DNA of 64,000 nt. It comes from Tolypothrix sp. PCC 7712. Lineage in GTDB: Bacteria > Cyanobacteriota > Cyanobacteriia > Cyanobacteriales > Nostocaceae. Made by a program: the position numbers and the translations under genes. The notes beneath the pieces are model-generated. The model saw only the letters and a program-made list of their open reading frames with translations, ran no database searches and was not told the DNA's origin. This document shows, in pieces, positions 8,017 to 18,298 of the stretch (position 1 is its first letter; every line of letters starts with the position of its first letter). The stretch spans positions 2,604,001 through 2,668,000 of the forward strand of contig NZ_CP063785.1 of assembly GCF_025860405.1 (NCBI RefSeq). Reading direction: 5' to 3'.

Positions 8017-10038
8017 ATGTCAGCAGAAAAGACTTTACCTTATAGATATCAAGTAGGAGGTAGTTTACCTCATGATGCTCCCACTTATGTTAAACGCAAA
8101 GCAGATGATAATCTGTTTAATGCACTAAAAGCAGGTGAATTTTGCTATGTATTTTCTTCTCGGCAGATGGGTAAATCTAGCTTGAGAGTACATACTATAC
8201 ACCGCTTACAAAAAGAAGGAATAATATGCTCTGTAATTGACCTCACAGAAATTGGCTCTCAATTGAATTATCAGCAATGGTATAAAGGCATTGCCTACTC
8301 TTTAATGATGAATTTACAAATTAATAATCCTATCATTCACAAAGAATGGTGGGAGAAACACAAAGATTTATCATCTGCTTATCAATTAAGTTTATTTCTC
8401 GATGAATTGCTAAAATCTACTTATCAAAAAATTGTCATCTTTATAGATGAAATAGATTTTGTTAAATGCCTAGATTTTCCTACAGATGAATTTTTTGGCA
8501 TCATCAAAACTTGTCATAGCAAGCGTTCTTACACACCAGAATATAAACGCTTAAGTTTTGCTTTAGTGGGCGTGACTACTCCCTCAAATTTAATTCAAGA
8601 TAAAAATCATACACCCTTTAATCTTGGTAGACCAATTGAATTATCAGGTTTCCATTTTTCAGAAGCCGAACATTTAGCAAAAGGTTTGGCTAAAAAGTTC
8701 TCTAGCTTGGAAATAGCTAAAAAAGTTCTCAAAGATATTTTAAGTTTAACTGGTGGGCAACCATTCTTAACACAAAAAATCTGTGATTTAGTTGTTAACC
8801 TTTCCGAACGTCCGCGTCTGGGCGAAGAACAACAATGGGTCAAAAATATTGTAGGTGAAAAAATAATTGAGAATTGGGAATATCAAGATGAGCCAGAACA
8901 TTTAAGAACAATTAGTGAACGCATTTTGAGGAGTCAGAATGCAATTGGGGTTTTGCATTTATATAGAACTATTTTAGAGGGTAAGATAGTTAAATATGAT
9001 AATAGCGAAGAAGCGACAGATTTATTACTATCTGGCTTAGTCAAAAACCAAGGTAGATTGAAAATCTATAATTATATTTATGCATCTGTTTTTAATCAAA
9101 AATGGATTACTAAAACATTAGAAAAACTTGGCTGTCCTTATGCAGAACAGTTACAAGAATGGATACAATCTGGTCGGATTAATAATTCACAATTATTATT
9201 ACCAGAAGCAGCCCTGTATAAAGCATGGCAATGGGCTGATGGGAAGTCATTAAGTTTTGTAGATTATGAATTCCTTTGTGCTAGTTTATTGGCGAATAAT
9301 ATTAGCAAAAATAGTATTAATTTTGATAATCAAATTTTTACTGGTTTAAAAGTTAGAGAAACACAAGAAAAGACAAACAAGATAGCATCAAACAACCAAG
9401 AAGATGCCAGAGTTACATCATCTAAACTTTCCCAATCAAAAGCCCAAGCTATCCATGAATATTACAAAAATAATTATATTAAGTTATTAATGCTGATTTT
9501 GGGTATTCCTTTTGTAATTCTAATTTCTCAAATTTTGTTTTTACAAAAAAATATTGGTAATAACTGGTTTAATTCTGGCAATAACGAAAATATTTTACGG
9601 ATAATTAATCAATTACCTGAAAATACAAGTTTTAATAGTAGTGATTTGAAGACAGATTTAAGATTTAGCATCACACCTAATTCAACACAATTGTTAAATA
9701 CTGAAGATAGTAAAATTCCTGTTTTTATCCCTCGATTAGTTGAAAATAGTCAAATAATTTCAGTACCAAACACTCTGGTATCATCACTTTTAAATGATCA
9801 GCAGCAAAAAAAATTAAAGTTAGAAGTAGAAATTAAGTATGACGGCAGTATCAAAGTTTTACGTGCCATTGATGAAAATAATAGAATATATGATCATCCC
9901 CAAAGTTCAGAAATGCAGTTAATCAAGCAAATAGAGAATGCATTCCGTTATGAGTACGAGCCTGGATTTGCTAGATGGGGTTTTCAGAACAAACAAACAT
10001 TATCTTACAGTTTGTCTCTGACAATTTTAAAATATTAG
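8017..10038 (+). CDS. Membrane-anchored AAA-like (AAA_35-type) ATPase
   Basis: A 673-residue protein beginning with the AAA_35-type signature: [20 protein letters not shown], then P-loop SSRQMGKSS (47-55) and Walker [10 protein letters not shown] (139-147). The [15 protein letters not shown] segment near residue 245 is the family's lid region. A linker leads to one transmembrane helix (about 489-509) and a C-terminal part of about 160 residues, predicted outside the cytoplasm. That part ends in a mixed beta region ([31 protein letters not shown]) that loosely recalls TonB-type C-terminal domains. Such ATPases recur in cyanobacterial signalling and conflict proteins next to TPR, WD40 or caspase domains. 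Here the sensor would be the outer domain, coupled to the cytosolic HTH-ATPase encoded just upstream. Confidence 0.8.
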   Translation: MSAEKTLPYRYQVGGSLPHDAPTYVKRKADDNLFNALKAGEFCYVFSSRQMGKSSLRVHTIHRLQKEGIICSVIDLTEIGSQLNYQQWYKGIAYSLMMNLQINNPIIHKEWWEKHKDLSSAYQLSLFLDELLKSTYQKIVIFIDEIDFVKCLDFPTDEFFGIIKTCHSKRSYTPEYKRLSFALVGVTTPSNLIQDKNHTPFNLGRPIELSGFHFSEAEHLAKGLAKKFSSLEIAKKVLKDILSLTGGQPFLTQKICDLVVNLSERPRLGEEQQWVKNIVGEKIIENWEYQDEPEHLRTISERILRSQNAIGVLHLYRTILEGKIVKYDNSEEATDLLLSGLVKNQGRLKIYNYIYASVFNQKWITKTLEKLGCPYAEQLQEWIQSGRINNSQLLLPEAALYKAWQWADGKSLSFVDYEFLCASLLANNISKNSINFDNQIFTGLKVRETQEKTNKIASNNQEDARVTSSKLSQSKAQAIHEYYKNNYIKLLMLILGIPFVILISQILFLQKNIGNNWFNSGNNENILRIINQLPENTSFNSSDLKTDLRFSITPNSTQLLNTEDSKIPVFIPRLVENSQIISVPNTLVSSLLNDQQQKKLKLEVEIKYDGSIKVLRAIDENNRIYDHPQSSEMQLIKQIENAFRYEYEPGFARWGFQNKQTLSYSLSLTILKY

Positions 10039-11226
<1,188 letters not shown>

Positions 11227-12207
11227 ATGACTCCTAACATTACAGATTCAGTAGTGAAGGCGACAATAGCAGCCATTGCATCTGAGTCAGCAACTACAGA
11301 AGAGCAAATTCAGATGCTGATTGAGATAGCATTAGGCTGGCAAAAAAAGCATCCAACTGTCAAAGACTTGCGGAATGTAATTTCTCTCTATTATCGGATT
11401 TATGAAATGTGCGGTGAAGACTATCCGCTACTCAAAGCTCAGGCTAAAGTAGGGATGGCTAAGGCACTGCAGAGAATTCCAAATGTAAGTCCGCAACTGC
11501 TGCTGCAAGCGAAAGCTGCTTATGAAGAAGCATTGCCCATATTACAGCAGTTCACTGTCAAAGCAGAAGTGGCAGAAGTGCAGATGAACTTGGGGTTGGT
11601 GTTGCAATCACTAGTACCCTTCAATTTAGCCAGGATAGTAGACAGCATCAGCGCTTATCATCAGGCTTTGCAGGTATTTACTTGGCAAGACTATCCCCAA
11701 GAATACGCCATCTTATACAACAATCTTGCGATCGCTTACCTTTCTATGCCCCTCGCCTCAGAACGAGAATACTTACACCAGGGATTAGCGGTGCAATCAT
11801 TGCTAGTAGCGCTGAAGCATATCAAGTTGAGCGAACATCCTAGAGAATATGCCATGTTGCAGAACAACCTGGGTAACGCTTGGCAATATTTAGTAACTGC
11901 CCATCCTTTAGAGAATAACTTACGCGCGATCGCAGCTTATGATGAAGCCTTAAAGGTGCGTAATCGGCAAGATACACCTATCGAATACGCTCATACAATT
12001 TCTAATAAAGCCTACGCTCTGCGTCACTTACCAGATAATTTTCAACAGCCAGAAGCTCATAATTCACACAATCTCTCACAGTCTCGCACTTACTATCAAG
12101 AAGCTTGGGAAATTTTCAGTCAGTACCAACATTTAAAACAAGCACAATTAATAGCCCAATTACTCCAAAAAACTGTTACAGAGGCTACAAATAGCCATCA
12201 GCGATAA
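11227..12207 (+). CDS. TPR repeat protein (hydrogenase-accessory-like)
   Basis: A 326-residue soluble protein composed largely of tetratricopeptide-like helical repeats: AKAAYEEALPIL (about 98), SISAYHQALQVFTWQDYPQEYAILYNNLAIAY (about 140), AVQSLLVALKHI, then RAIAAYDEALKVRNRQDTPIEYAHTISNKAYAL (about 238). It has no signal peptide or catalytic motif, so it is likely a scaffold. Two small membrane-protein genes and a NifU-Rieske gene follow on the same strand. As I recall, a TPR gene, two small genes and a NifU-like gene lie together beside the hyp genes of Nostoc PCC 7120 (asr0689-alr0692 region) and were linked to maturation of the uptake hydrogenase. That link is inferred from gene content only. 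Confidence 0.7.
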   Translation: MTPNITDSVVKATIAAIASESATTEEQIQMLIEIALGWQKKHPTVKDLRNVISLYYRIYEMCGEDYPLLKAQAKVGMAKALQRIPNVSPQLLLQAKAAYEEALPILQQFTVKAEVAEVQMNLGLVLQSLVPFNLARIVDSISAYHQALQVFTWQDYPQEYAILYNNLAIAYLSMPLASEREYLHQGLAVQSLLVALKHIKLSEHPREYAMLQNNLGNAWQYLVTAHPLENNLRAIAAYDEALKVRNRQDTPIEYAHTISNKAYALRHLPDNFQQPEAHNSHNLSQSRTYYQEAWEIFSQYQHLKQAQLIAQLLQKTVTEATNSHQR

Positions 12208-12310
12208 GTTTGGCATTAACAGTTACTATTTATCAGTTTGTGTACTGTGTATTCACTAGCAATTAAAAATTTATTCGTTATTCAAAAAAAGACTAACAAG
12301 GAGAGAAATC

Positions 12311-12550
12311 ATGAGCAATTTCTTCACCAATTTAGCATCTGGTAACCTAAATATTGCCACAGTAATTGTGTGGGTCTTAATAGCAACCGTCTTATCTATG
12401 CTTGGCGGTGCTATTGGGGGCATACTACTAGCTGGCAAAGATATAGGTTATAAGTTTTCTGCTATGTTGGGCGGATTGTTTGGCCCTGCAGGTGTAATTC
12501 CTGCGATTCTATTAGGACTAGCTGTACTGAATTTGTTCACAAATTTATAG
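12311..12550 (+). CDS. Small two-helix membrane protein
   Basis: A 79-residue protein with two hydrophobic helices: IATVIVWVLIATVLSMLGGAIGGILLA, and a second after a short KDIGYKF loop, AMLGGLFGPAGVIPAILLGLAVLNL. Glycines are frequent in both. An AAGGAGAG Shine-Dalgarno sequence shortly before the ATG makes the start firm. The function is unknown. It is 103 bases after the TPR gene and belongs to the same set as the next small gene and the NifU-Rieske gene. Confidence 0.7.
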   Translation: MSNFFTNLASGNLNIATVIVWVLIATVLSMLGGAIGGILLAGKDIGYKFSAMLGGLFGPAGVIPAILLGLAVLNLFTNL

Positions 12551-12650
12551 TACATACTTGCACCAATTGTCCGTTAGAAAAATCAGAAAAAGCTAGGATT
12601 ATTCTGGGTTGATAAATGCTATAAATTCATGCCAATAACTAGGAGGTATC

Positions 12651-12875
12651 ATGTTTGAACTTGGGTGGTTTTCTGCTAAATTATTTTTTAAAGGCAGGCT
12701 ACTCCGCGACCCCATATATTTTGTGCGACAAATTGCGATCGCAACTGGTATCAATTCCTTAATTTTATTACCACTGGAACAGACTTCAATGCCTTTCTGG
12801 TTACCAATCGTCATATCTAGTCTAGCCACAGGTGCAACCATGCCATTTCTCTTGAAAGATTTCAAAACTAAATAG
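12651..12875 (+). CDS. Small membrane-associated protein
   Basis: A 74-residue protein with a basic N-terminal part (FKGRLLRDPIYFVRQIAIATG) and a hydrophobic centre and end (INSLILLPLEQ, WLPIVISSLATGATMPFLL), probably two short membrane segments. A strong AGGAGG Shine-Dalgarno sequence stands before the ATG, which decides that it is translated on this strand rather than the overlapping minus frame. Function unknown. It sits between the other small membrane protein and the NifU-Rieske gene, as a likely partner. Confidence 0.7.
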   Translation: MFELGWFSAKLFFKGRLLRDPIYFVRQIAIATGINSLILLPLEQTSMPFWLPIVISSLATGATMPFLLKDFKTK

Positions 12876-12984
12876 ATTATTAGTTGTTTATCTCTAGCAA
12901 TTGGTCATTAGTCATTTATCTAAAAAACTTGACTTTTGACCTTTCGGCCTTGAAATTTTCCCATTAATGATTGAATTTTGATAA

Positions 12985-13842
12985 ATGAATAAGTTAGAAG
13001 AATTAGTGCAAGAAATCAGCCGTTTTGAAGCAATTATATCTGAGTGGAATGAAAGTGAAAAGTATGTGGCTTTAGGTTTAAAGAGAGCTATTGAAGAATT
13101 ACATAAAACTGCTTTAGAACGGTTAATCAAAAATCTCAAAAAAGAATCTTTATCTGCTTTGCGTCATGCTGTCGATGATGAATTCATTTATGCAGTATTG
13201 CTATATCACGAATTAGTCAGACCTCCACAACCGCCTTTAGAAAAACGTATTCAAACAGCTCTTGCAGAAGTACGCCCAGGCTTACAGAGTCATAATGGAG
13301 ATGTAGAACTAGTAGCAATTAAACTTCCAGATACAGTAGAAGTCAGATTGGTTGGAACTTGCAGTAATTGTCCAGCTTCTACTTTAACTCTCACGCAAGG
13401 AATCGAACAGGCTATTAAATCTCATTGCCCAGAGATTACTAAAGTTATTGCTGTGAGTTCTAACTTAAAAGTTGATAATTCCAAGCAAAATTTAATTAAT
13501 CATCTATCTCAGCTAAAAGGCGCTACCTGGGTGAGAGTGACAACTGTGGAACAAGTGCCAGAATCAGGTATTCTCGAAGTCTCTTTTGCTGGTAATTCCT
13601 TAATTTTATATCGTCACGGTATTGATATTATTTGTTATCAAAATGCTTGCGCTCACTTAGGATATACTTTGGATCGAGGTGAAATTGACAATGGTATTCT
13701 TACCTGCCCTCATCATGGTTTTAAGTACAACTTAAAAACAGGTGAATGTTTAACAATGCCTGATGTTTCGCTGAAGTTATATCCTGTACAAATTAAAGAA
13801 GGTAAAGTTTTTGTTCAACTGCAATCATCAACAGCGAGCTAA
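12985..13842 (+). CDS. NifU C-terminal domain / Rieske [2Fe-2S] fusion protein
   Basis: A 285-residue fusion. Residues 1-80 are helical. Residues 85-157 are a NifU C-terminal (Nfu) domain with the CSNC cluster-binding motif (Cys126, Cys129), which carries and hands over a [4Fe-4S] cluster. Residues 178-280 are a Rieske domain with both ligand pairs intact: CAH (Cys222, His224) and CPHH (Cys241, His244), binding a [2Fe-2S] cluster. The protein combines cluster delivery with electron transfer and is cytosolic. Such fusions occur beside hydrogenase maturation genes in heterocystous cyanobacteria, where a role in cluster assembly of the small subunit HupS has been proposed. No hup or hyp gene is present in this window. 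Confidence 0.85.
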   Translation: MNKLEELVQEISRFEAIISEWNESEKYVALGLKRAIEELHKTALERLIKNLKKESLSALRHAVDDEFIYAVLLYHELVRPPQPPLEKRIQTALAEVRPGLQSHNGDVELVAIKLPDTVEVRLVGTCSNCPASTLTLTQGIEQAIKSHCPEITKVIAVSSNLKVDNSKQNLINHLSQLKGATWVRVTTVEQVPESGILEVSFAGNSLILYRHGIDIICYQNACAHLGYTLDRGEIDNGILTCPHHGFKYNLKTGECLTMPDVSLKLYPVQIKEGKVFVQLQSSTAS

Positions 13843-13953
13843 AATTTTATCCTGAGATTAGTAACTATTTCTGAAAAATTACACCCACCTGGCTGACAAA
13901 TTATAGGCGCTACCAATGACAAATGACTAATAACAAATAACAATCTCCACAAC

Positions 13954-15561
13954 TTACAACTGCATTGATTGATTTACATAAACTTGTAATTCTGTCCCAG
14001 CAGGTAAAAACCAAATATTGGTTCGTTGCATTAATTGAGAGATAGCTTGTTGATTACGTTGTGTAATTTGAGGAACTAGAGAATTGATACCACCTTCTAA
14101 AACTCCAGTCAAAATGTTCCTTTTAGGATTAGTGTTACTCACCACAGTACTACCAGAGGTTGTAGTAATCACTTGAGATTCAGTACGGTTTGATAAATCT
14201 GCAAGTTTACCCAATCCACCCAAGATAAATAGTCCCGCATCCATACCAGCAATAGATCCATTTCCCTGGGAAAATTGATTTGCTATTAGGGGTTTTCCAT
14301 GAGGTGCGCGAATTGTTAATGCATTGCTAGGTAGGCTGATTTCGGTGATGTTTTGATTACTTTGGGAAACAACTTTCAAAACATTGAGCTTTAATAAACC
14401 CTGCTCAGAGATAGAATTAATTTCAGTTAATAATTCGGTGGTTTTAGATAGTGCGATCGCACCATCTACAGATTTTAATGGCTCTTTCAACCGTACCACA
14501 AATAAGTTTTTGCCACTTTCGTCATTGTTACCGCTAGAACTAGATCTGCTAGTTTCCCCAAATACTGCTGTTGCTAAAACAGCTTTAGCGCTACTTCCTA
14601 CCGCTAAAGATTTTGGCATTTTTTGAACTGGAGTTGCTACAGGAGATGATTGTACTGGGGTTTGATTGATTGGGGAATTTATTATTGATGACTGTAAACT
14701 AGGATTTCTTGGAGGTTGATAACTAGTAGGATTAATATTGGGTTGCTCGTTTGCCTGATTAGAGGGATTTGGCTGTGTTTGAGGTGGGGGTGCATTTGGT
14801 GTAGGTGATGGCTTTGTACTCCCCAATAGTTGAGAGGTAGATTTTGTCGATGTGCGCTGTGATTTCGGTGCAACTTTAACAGCAATAAGTTTGGGTTGAG
14901 AATTAGCTAATTGCACAGAGTATTTGCTTGGAATACTCCGAGGCACATAAACTGTTGGCAGTAATGTTGCTGTTCTTGTTTGTACGACTTGTAGTTTATC
15001 TCTAGAAACCACTGAAGGTTTCATCTGAGAAGCTGATTGATTAATCAATTTTGGTGGCTGTATTAATAGGCTTCTCAGTTCTTGTTGCGCGGCTTTGACT
15101 TCTTTGACTTGTTCTGTAAGCGCTAATTTGGTTTTGAGAGTTTCTATTTCTGAAATTCGAGAATCTGTTTCGTTTTGAGGTAGCGATCGCACTTCTAAAA
15201 CACCAGTCTTTTTTTGAACTGGCTTTTGGCTATTACTACCCATCAACTGCAGCAGAAAAACACTAACCAATAAAACTATAGATAAAGTAGCAGTGCCAAC
15301 TAAAATAACTTTTGCAAAAGGATTAGATGAAACAGATTGCTTAGTTGCAACTACTTCTGATGTAATAGGGAATGCTTCTGAGACGTTTGATGTTTGTATT
15401 TCCTCTATATCAGAAAGATGTTCTTCAAGTCCAACTAATTTTGCTATCTGTGTTTCCCAATCAGAAGATTCTACTTCTATGTTTTTTACAGATTCATCCT
15501 GAGATAGCAGATTAACTATGTTTGATGAATGGGTATCTGTAACAATTAAATTTTGATTCAT
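13954..15561 (-). CDS. TrbI/VirB10-like envelope protein (copy 1)
   Basis: A 535-residue protein with VirB10/TrbI layout: a cytosolic N-terminus of about 80 residues, one transmembrane helix (about 84-108, VILVGTATLSIVLLVSVFLLQLMG), a short coiled coil (ISEIETLKTKLALTEQ), a long Pro/Gln/Ser-rich periplasmic stretch (about 200-320), and a C-terminal beta-rich domain ending in WFLPAGTELQVYVNQSMQL, the usual VirB10-type end. In type IV secretion, VirB10 spans the envelope and lines the outer-membrane channel. No other T4SS genes are here; instead it follows the Wzc-like gene on the same strand. A close paralogue is at the other end of the island (57371-58966), sharing most of the last 210 residues. 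Assignment to VirB10 is by architecture and C-terminal motif. Confidence 0.65.
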   Translation of the reverse strand: MNQNLIVTDTHSSNIVNLLSQDESVKNIEVESSDWETQIAKLVGLEEHLSDIEEIQTSNVSEAFPITSEVVATKQSVSSNPFAKVILVGTATLSIVLLVSVFLLQLMGSNSQKPVQKKTGVLEVRSLPQNETDSRISEIETLKTKLALTEQVKEVKAAQQELRSLLIQPPKLINQSASQMKPSVVSRDKLQVVQTRTATLLPTVYVPRSIPSKYSVQLANSQPKLIAVKVAPKSQRTSTKSTSQLLGSTKPSPTPNAPPPQTQPNPSNQANEQPNINPTSYQPPRNPSLQSSIINSPINQTPVQSSPVATPVQKMPKSLAVGSSAKAVLATAVFGETSRSSSSGNNDESGKNLFVVRLKEPLKSVDGAIALSKTTELLTEINSISEQGLLKLNVLKVVSQSNQNITEISLPSNALTIRAPHGKPLIANQFSQGNGSIAGMDAGLFILGGLGKLADLSNRTESQVITTTSGSTVVSNTNPKRNILTGVLEGGINSLVPQITQRNQQAISQLMQRTNIWFLPAGTELQVYVNQSMQL

Positions 15562-15702
15562 ATTATATCAATTAAATTTTCAAACAAAGGGATATTTTTT
15601 TGAAAAAAATACAACTTAATTACACATTTTTACTAGATTGGTTGTAGCTAATGTATGATGTTATATATAAGTTTAATAAAAGCAATATCTTTTTATTTAA
15701 TG

Positions 15703-16107
15703 TTAATTATCTGATGATGCAATCTTTCTCCCTAACAAATCTGGTTGGGAACTAGTGCGTAAAAGTCTGGCTGCTTCTACAGCAGTATCTACTCTGCGAA
15801 AGTGATTTGCATCTTCAATTTACTGAGAGAGATTAGCAAATTTAAATTAGAATATTGCAGAAAAATTAACCAAAGTACCAGCAGTGATTGGATCTGGTAT
15901 ATTTAATTGTCCTGTAGACTGATTGATTGATTGCATTTCCAGCTTGAATTTCTACAGGCTTTAATGTTTGCCGCAAGTTATTTCTCAGATAGGTTTGTAA
16001 ATTTCCAGAATATGATTGGAACTCCTGCCAAACTCTACCTAATTTTGCCATAGATGGCATCGCAATTAGCCATCCTAAACTAATCGTAAAAAAATAGACT
16101 TTTGCAT
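15703..16107 (-). pseudogene. Decayed gene between the VirB10-like and Wzc-like genes
   Basis: Reading the minus strand from the ATG at 16107, MQKSIFLRLV is broken by a stop. After a frameshift, GWLIAMPSMAKLGRVWQEF continues to residues NAINQS. After another frameshift the frame runs STGQLNIPDPITAGTLVNF, then through two internal TAA codons (after SAIF and NLSQ), to IEDANHFRRVDTAVEAARLL and finally GRKIASSDN before a proper stop at 15703. The pieces join into a plausible protein of about 130 residues with an N-terminal membrane helix and a helical tail. At least two frameshifts and two or three stops mark it as dead. Its place in the line Wzc - this - VirB10-like suggests it was part of the same operon. 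Family not recognised. Confidence 0.65.
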
Positions 16108-16129
16108 CACACTAATTAATTTACGGTAT

Positions 16130-18298
16130 TTAATCATTCAAATTGCTACTTTGTCCATTACCCACAATACCTAATACATTCATCGGCGAAATTTTCAAGT
16201 GATCTAAAGTTTGTTCTACTTTGGCAGAATCTGTTTTATCAATCCTAACTACTAATAAAATCCCATCAGTATTTGGTGCTAGCAAGCTAGCATCAGCTAA
16301 CCCTAGTAAGGGAGGAGTGTCATAAATTACTAAATCAAAGTTATTATGGAAATCTGCCATCAAGCGTTTCATCTTCTCAGATGAAAGCAACTTTGTGGGA
16401 TCAGGAGGTATGGGGCCAGCCGTGAGCACTGATAATTGGCTCATAGAAGGTAATTTACGAATTACTTCCTCTGGTGGTAAATTTGTAGAAATTAAATTAC
16501 TTAATCCCCATAAATTATTTAAATGTGACAGAGAGTGAATTACAGGCTGACGCAGATTTGCGTCTACAAGTAGTACTCTTTGCCCCATTGCTGTAGCTAT
16601 TTGCGCTAAATGGAAAGCAACTGTAGACTTGCCATCACCAGACATAGCTGAACTAATAATGATAGAGCGCATCTGGCGATCGCAACTGAGAAGTTGAATA
16701 TTTGTATAAAGTACCCGTAAAGCTTCTAAAAATTGTACAGAATGATTGCTGTAGTTTTGAGCTGGTATGACTGCTAATCCAGGAATGCTTTCAGAGGGAA
16801 AATTTGGGATTCTGGCTACGGTAATATTTCCTTCAGAGCCAGGGGATTGACTAATGTGCAGTTGCTTTTCAAAGGGAATATTACCTAATAATGGTAGCTT
16901 CAGCTTGTCCTTGAGATCATTGGTGCTATGGTAGGTATTGTCAATCTTTTCAATCAGGACAGCAACACCTATTCCTGCTACTAAACTCGTAATCAATCCC
17001 ATGATTAAATTACGTTTTATATCAGAACTAGTAGCAGGAAATTGAGGTTGAATTGGCATCTTCAGTAATTGCCAACCCAATTCTGTCTGGGATATCCGAA
17101 TTTGGAGATCTTCACGAGTAGATAAAAAACGATTGAGGCTTTCTGTAGTGATCTGTAATTTTCTTTGTAGTGCGTTATGTTGCCTTGCCAAAGCTGGCAA
17201 TGTCTTGCGTTTCTGTTCAAGTTTTTGTATTGTTTTGTCTATCTCCTGCCCTTGCACCTCTAGGGTTTGAACTTGTGTTGCGATCTCAGAAAGCTTTACA
17301 TCCATAAAGCGTTGTGCTTCATTACGCAGCAACGGCAATAAACTTTCTCGTTTAGCTTGCAACGTTTGAATTGTGGGATTTTCTGATTGTAGCCGCGTTG
17401 ACTCTTGGGCAATTTGAGCATCTAATTGACGAATCTGAGTTAGTAACTGCTGATATAAAACAGCATTATTAAGTGCAGATGTTGCTCCGTCTTTTCCTTT
17501 AATAATATCTAAGTTAGACCGAGCTTCCCCCAACTGCATATCAATATTTTGTCGTTGTTCAGACAATTTGGCTATTTGCTCATCTACTTGCTTCGCCTCA
17601 GCTTCTGGGTCGTTAAATTTGTAATTTAGCCGAAAACTTTGCAATTCTCTTTGGATATTATCCACTCGATTCTGTAAATAAGGAAGTTGTCTTTCAACGA
17701 ACTGAATTCCTTGGCGTAGTTTCGTTTGCCGCCTTTCTTGGCTGTATTCTACATACTCTTGAGAAATTTTGTCTAATACAACTTTAATTTTTTTGGGATC
17801 TGTACCGCGATATTTAACCTCTATAATTTTGGTTTCACCTAAACGATTAATCTGCAAGCCATTGATTAGCTCATCATAACTAATGTCTGGATAATAGGGT
17901 TTTATATGTTTAACGATCCCCCCTATTAATTCAGGGCTTTTTAGAACCTGAATTTGGCTATCATAATCTAGATTACTTTTACTTGTTGAGTTAGCATCTT
18001 TGACAACATCCACTACTTTACTGTCATCATTCACAGGTTCAACTAGCAACTGAAAACTACTTTCATACTCTGGTTGCTTTTGATTGAACCTCATATTAAA
18101 AGCAGAAGCTAGCATCACAACCGTAGATACTCCAACAATCACTAGAAATCGTCGCCTGATTAGACCGATAAATTCACGAAAATTCCAACCTTTTTCTGGA
18201 TCTTCCATCTCGGGGAAAGGTTGTGACAAGTAAGATGCTGGTACAGAATTTCTATTCCGGTCATAATCCGAGAATTGATAAGGATGATTCTCCATCAT
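16130..18298 (-). CDS. Wzc-like polysaccharide chain-length ATPase (BY-kinase family)
   Basis: A 722-residue inner-membrane protein joining a Wzz chain-length-control domain to a cytosolic BY-kinase-type ATPase. A first transmembrane helix lies at about 52-68, a long periplasmic coiled coil at about 190-410, and a second helix at about 430-450 preceded by the proline-rich PIQPQFPATSS motif. The ATPase has Walker A (SAMSGDGKST, 550-559), Walker A' (VLLVDAN, 575-581) and Walker B (LVIYDTPP, 656-663). The C-terminus stops at GQSSNLND and lacks the tyrosine cluster that Wzc uses for autophosphorylation. It controls polymer length and export in EPS pathways. Two adjacent ATGs (18298, 18295) are both possible starts. 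It is the first gene of a minus-strand operon. Confidence 0.9.
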   Translation of the reverse strand: MMENHPYQFSDYDRNRNSVPASYLSQPFPEMEDPEKGWNFREFIGLIRRRFLVIVGVSTVVMLASAFNMRFNQKQPEYESSFQLLVEPVNDDSKVVDVVKDANSTSKSNLDYDSQIQVLKSPELIGGIVKHIKPYYPDISYDELINGLQINRLGETKIIEVKYRGTDPKKIKVVLDKISQEYVEYSQERRQTKLRQGIQFVERQLPYLQNRVDNIQRELQSFRLNYKFNDPEAEAKQVDEQIAKLSEQRQNIDMQLGEARSNLDIIKGKDGATSALNNAVLYQQLLTQIRQLDAQIAQESTRLQSENPTIQTLQAKRESLLPLLRNEAQRFMDVKLSEIATQVQTLEVQGQEIDKTIQKLEQKRKTLPALARQHNALQRKLQITTESLNRFLSTREDLQIRISQTELGWQLLKMPIQPQFPATSSDIKRNLIMGLITSLVAGIGVAVLIEKIDNTYHSTNDLKDKLKLPLLGNIPFEKQLHISQSPGSEGNITVARIPNFPSESIPGLAVIPAQNYSNHSVQFLEALRVLYTNIQLLSCDRQMRSIIISSAMSGDGKSTVAFHLAQIATAMGQRVLLVDANLRQPVIHSLSHLNNLWGLSNLISTNLPPEEVIRKLPSMSQLSVLTAGPIPPDPTKLLSSEKMKRLMADFHNNFDLVIYDTPPLLGLADASLLAPNTDGILLVVRIDKTDSAKVEQTLDHLKISPMNVLGIVGNGQSSNLND

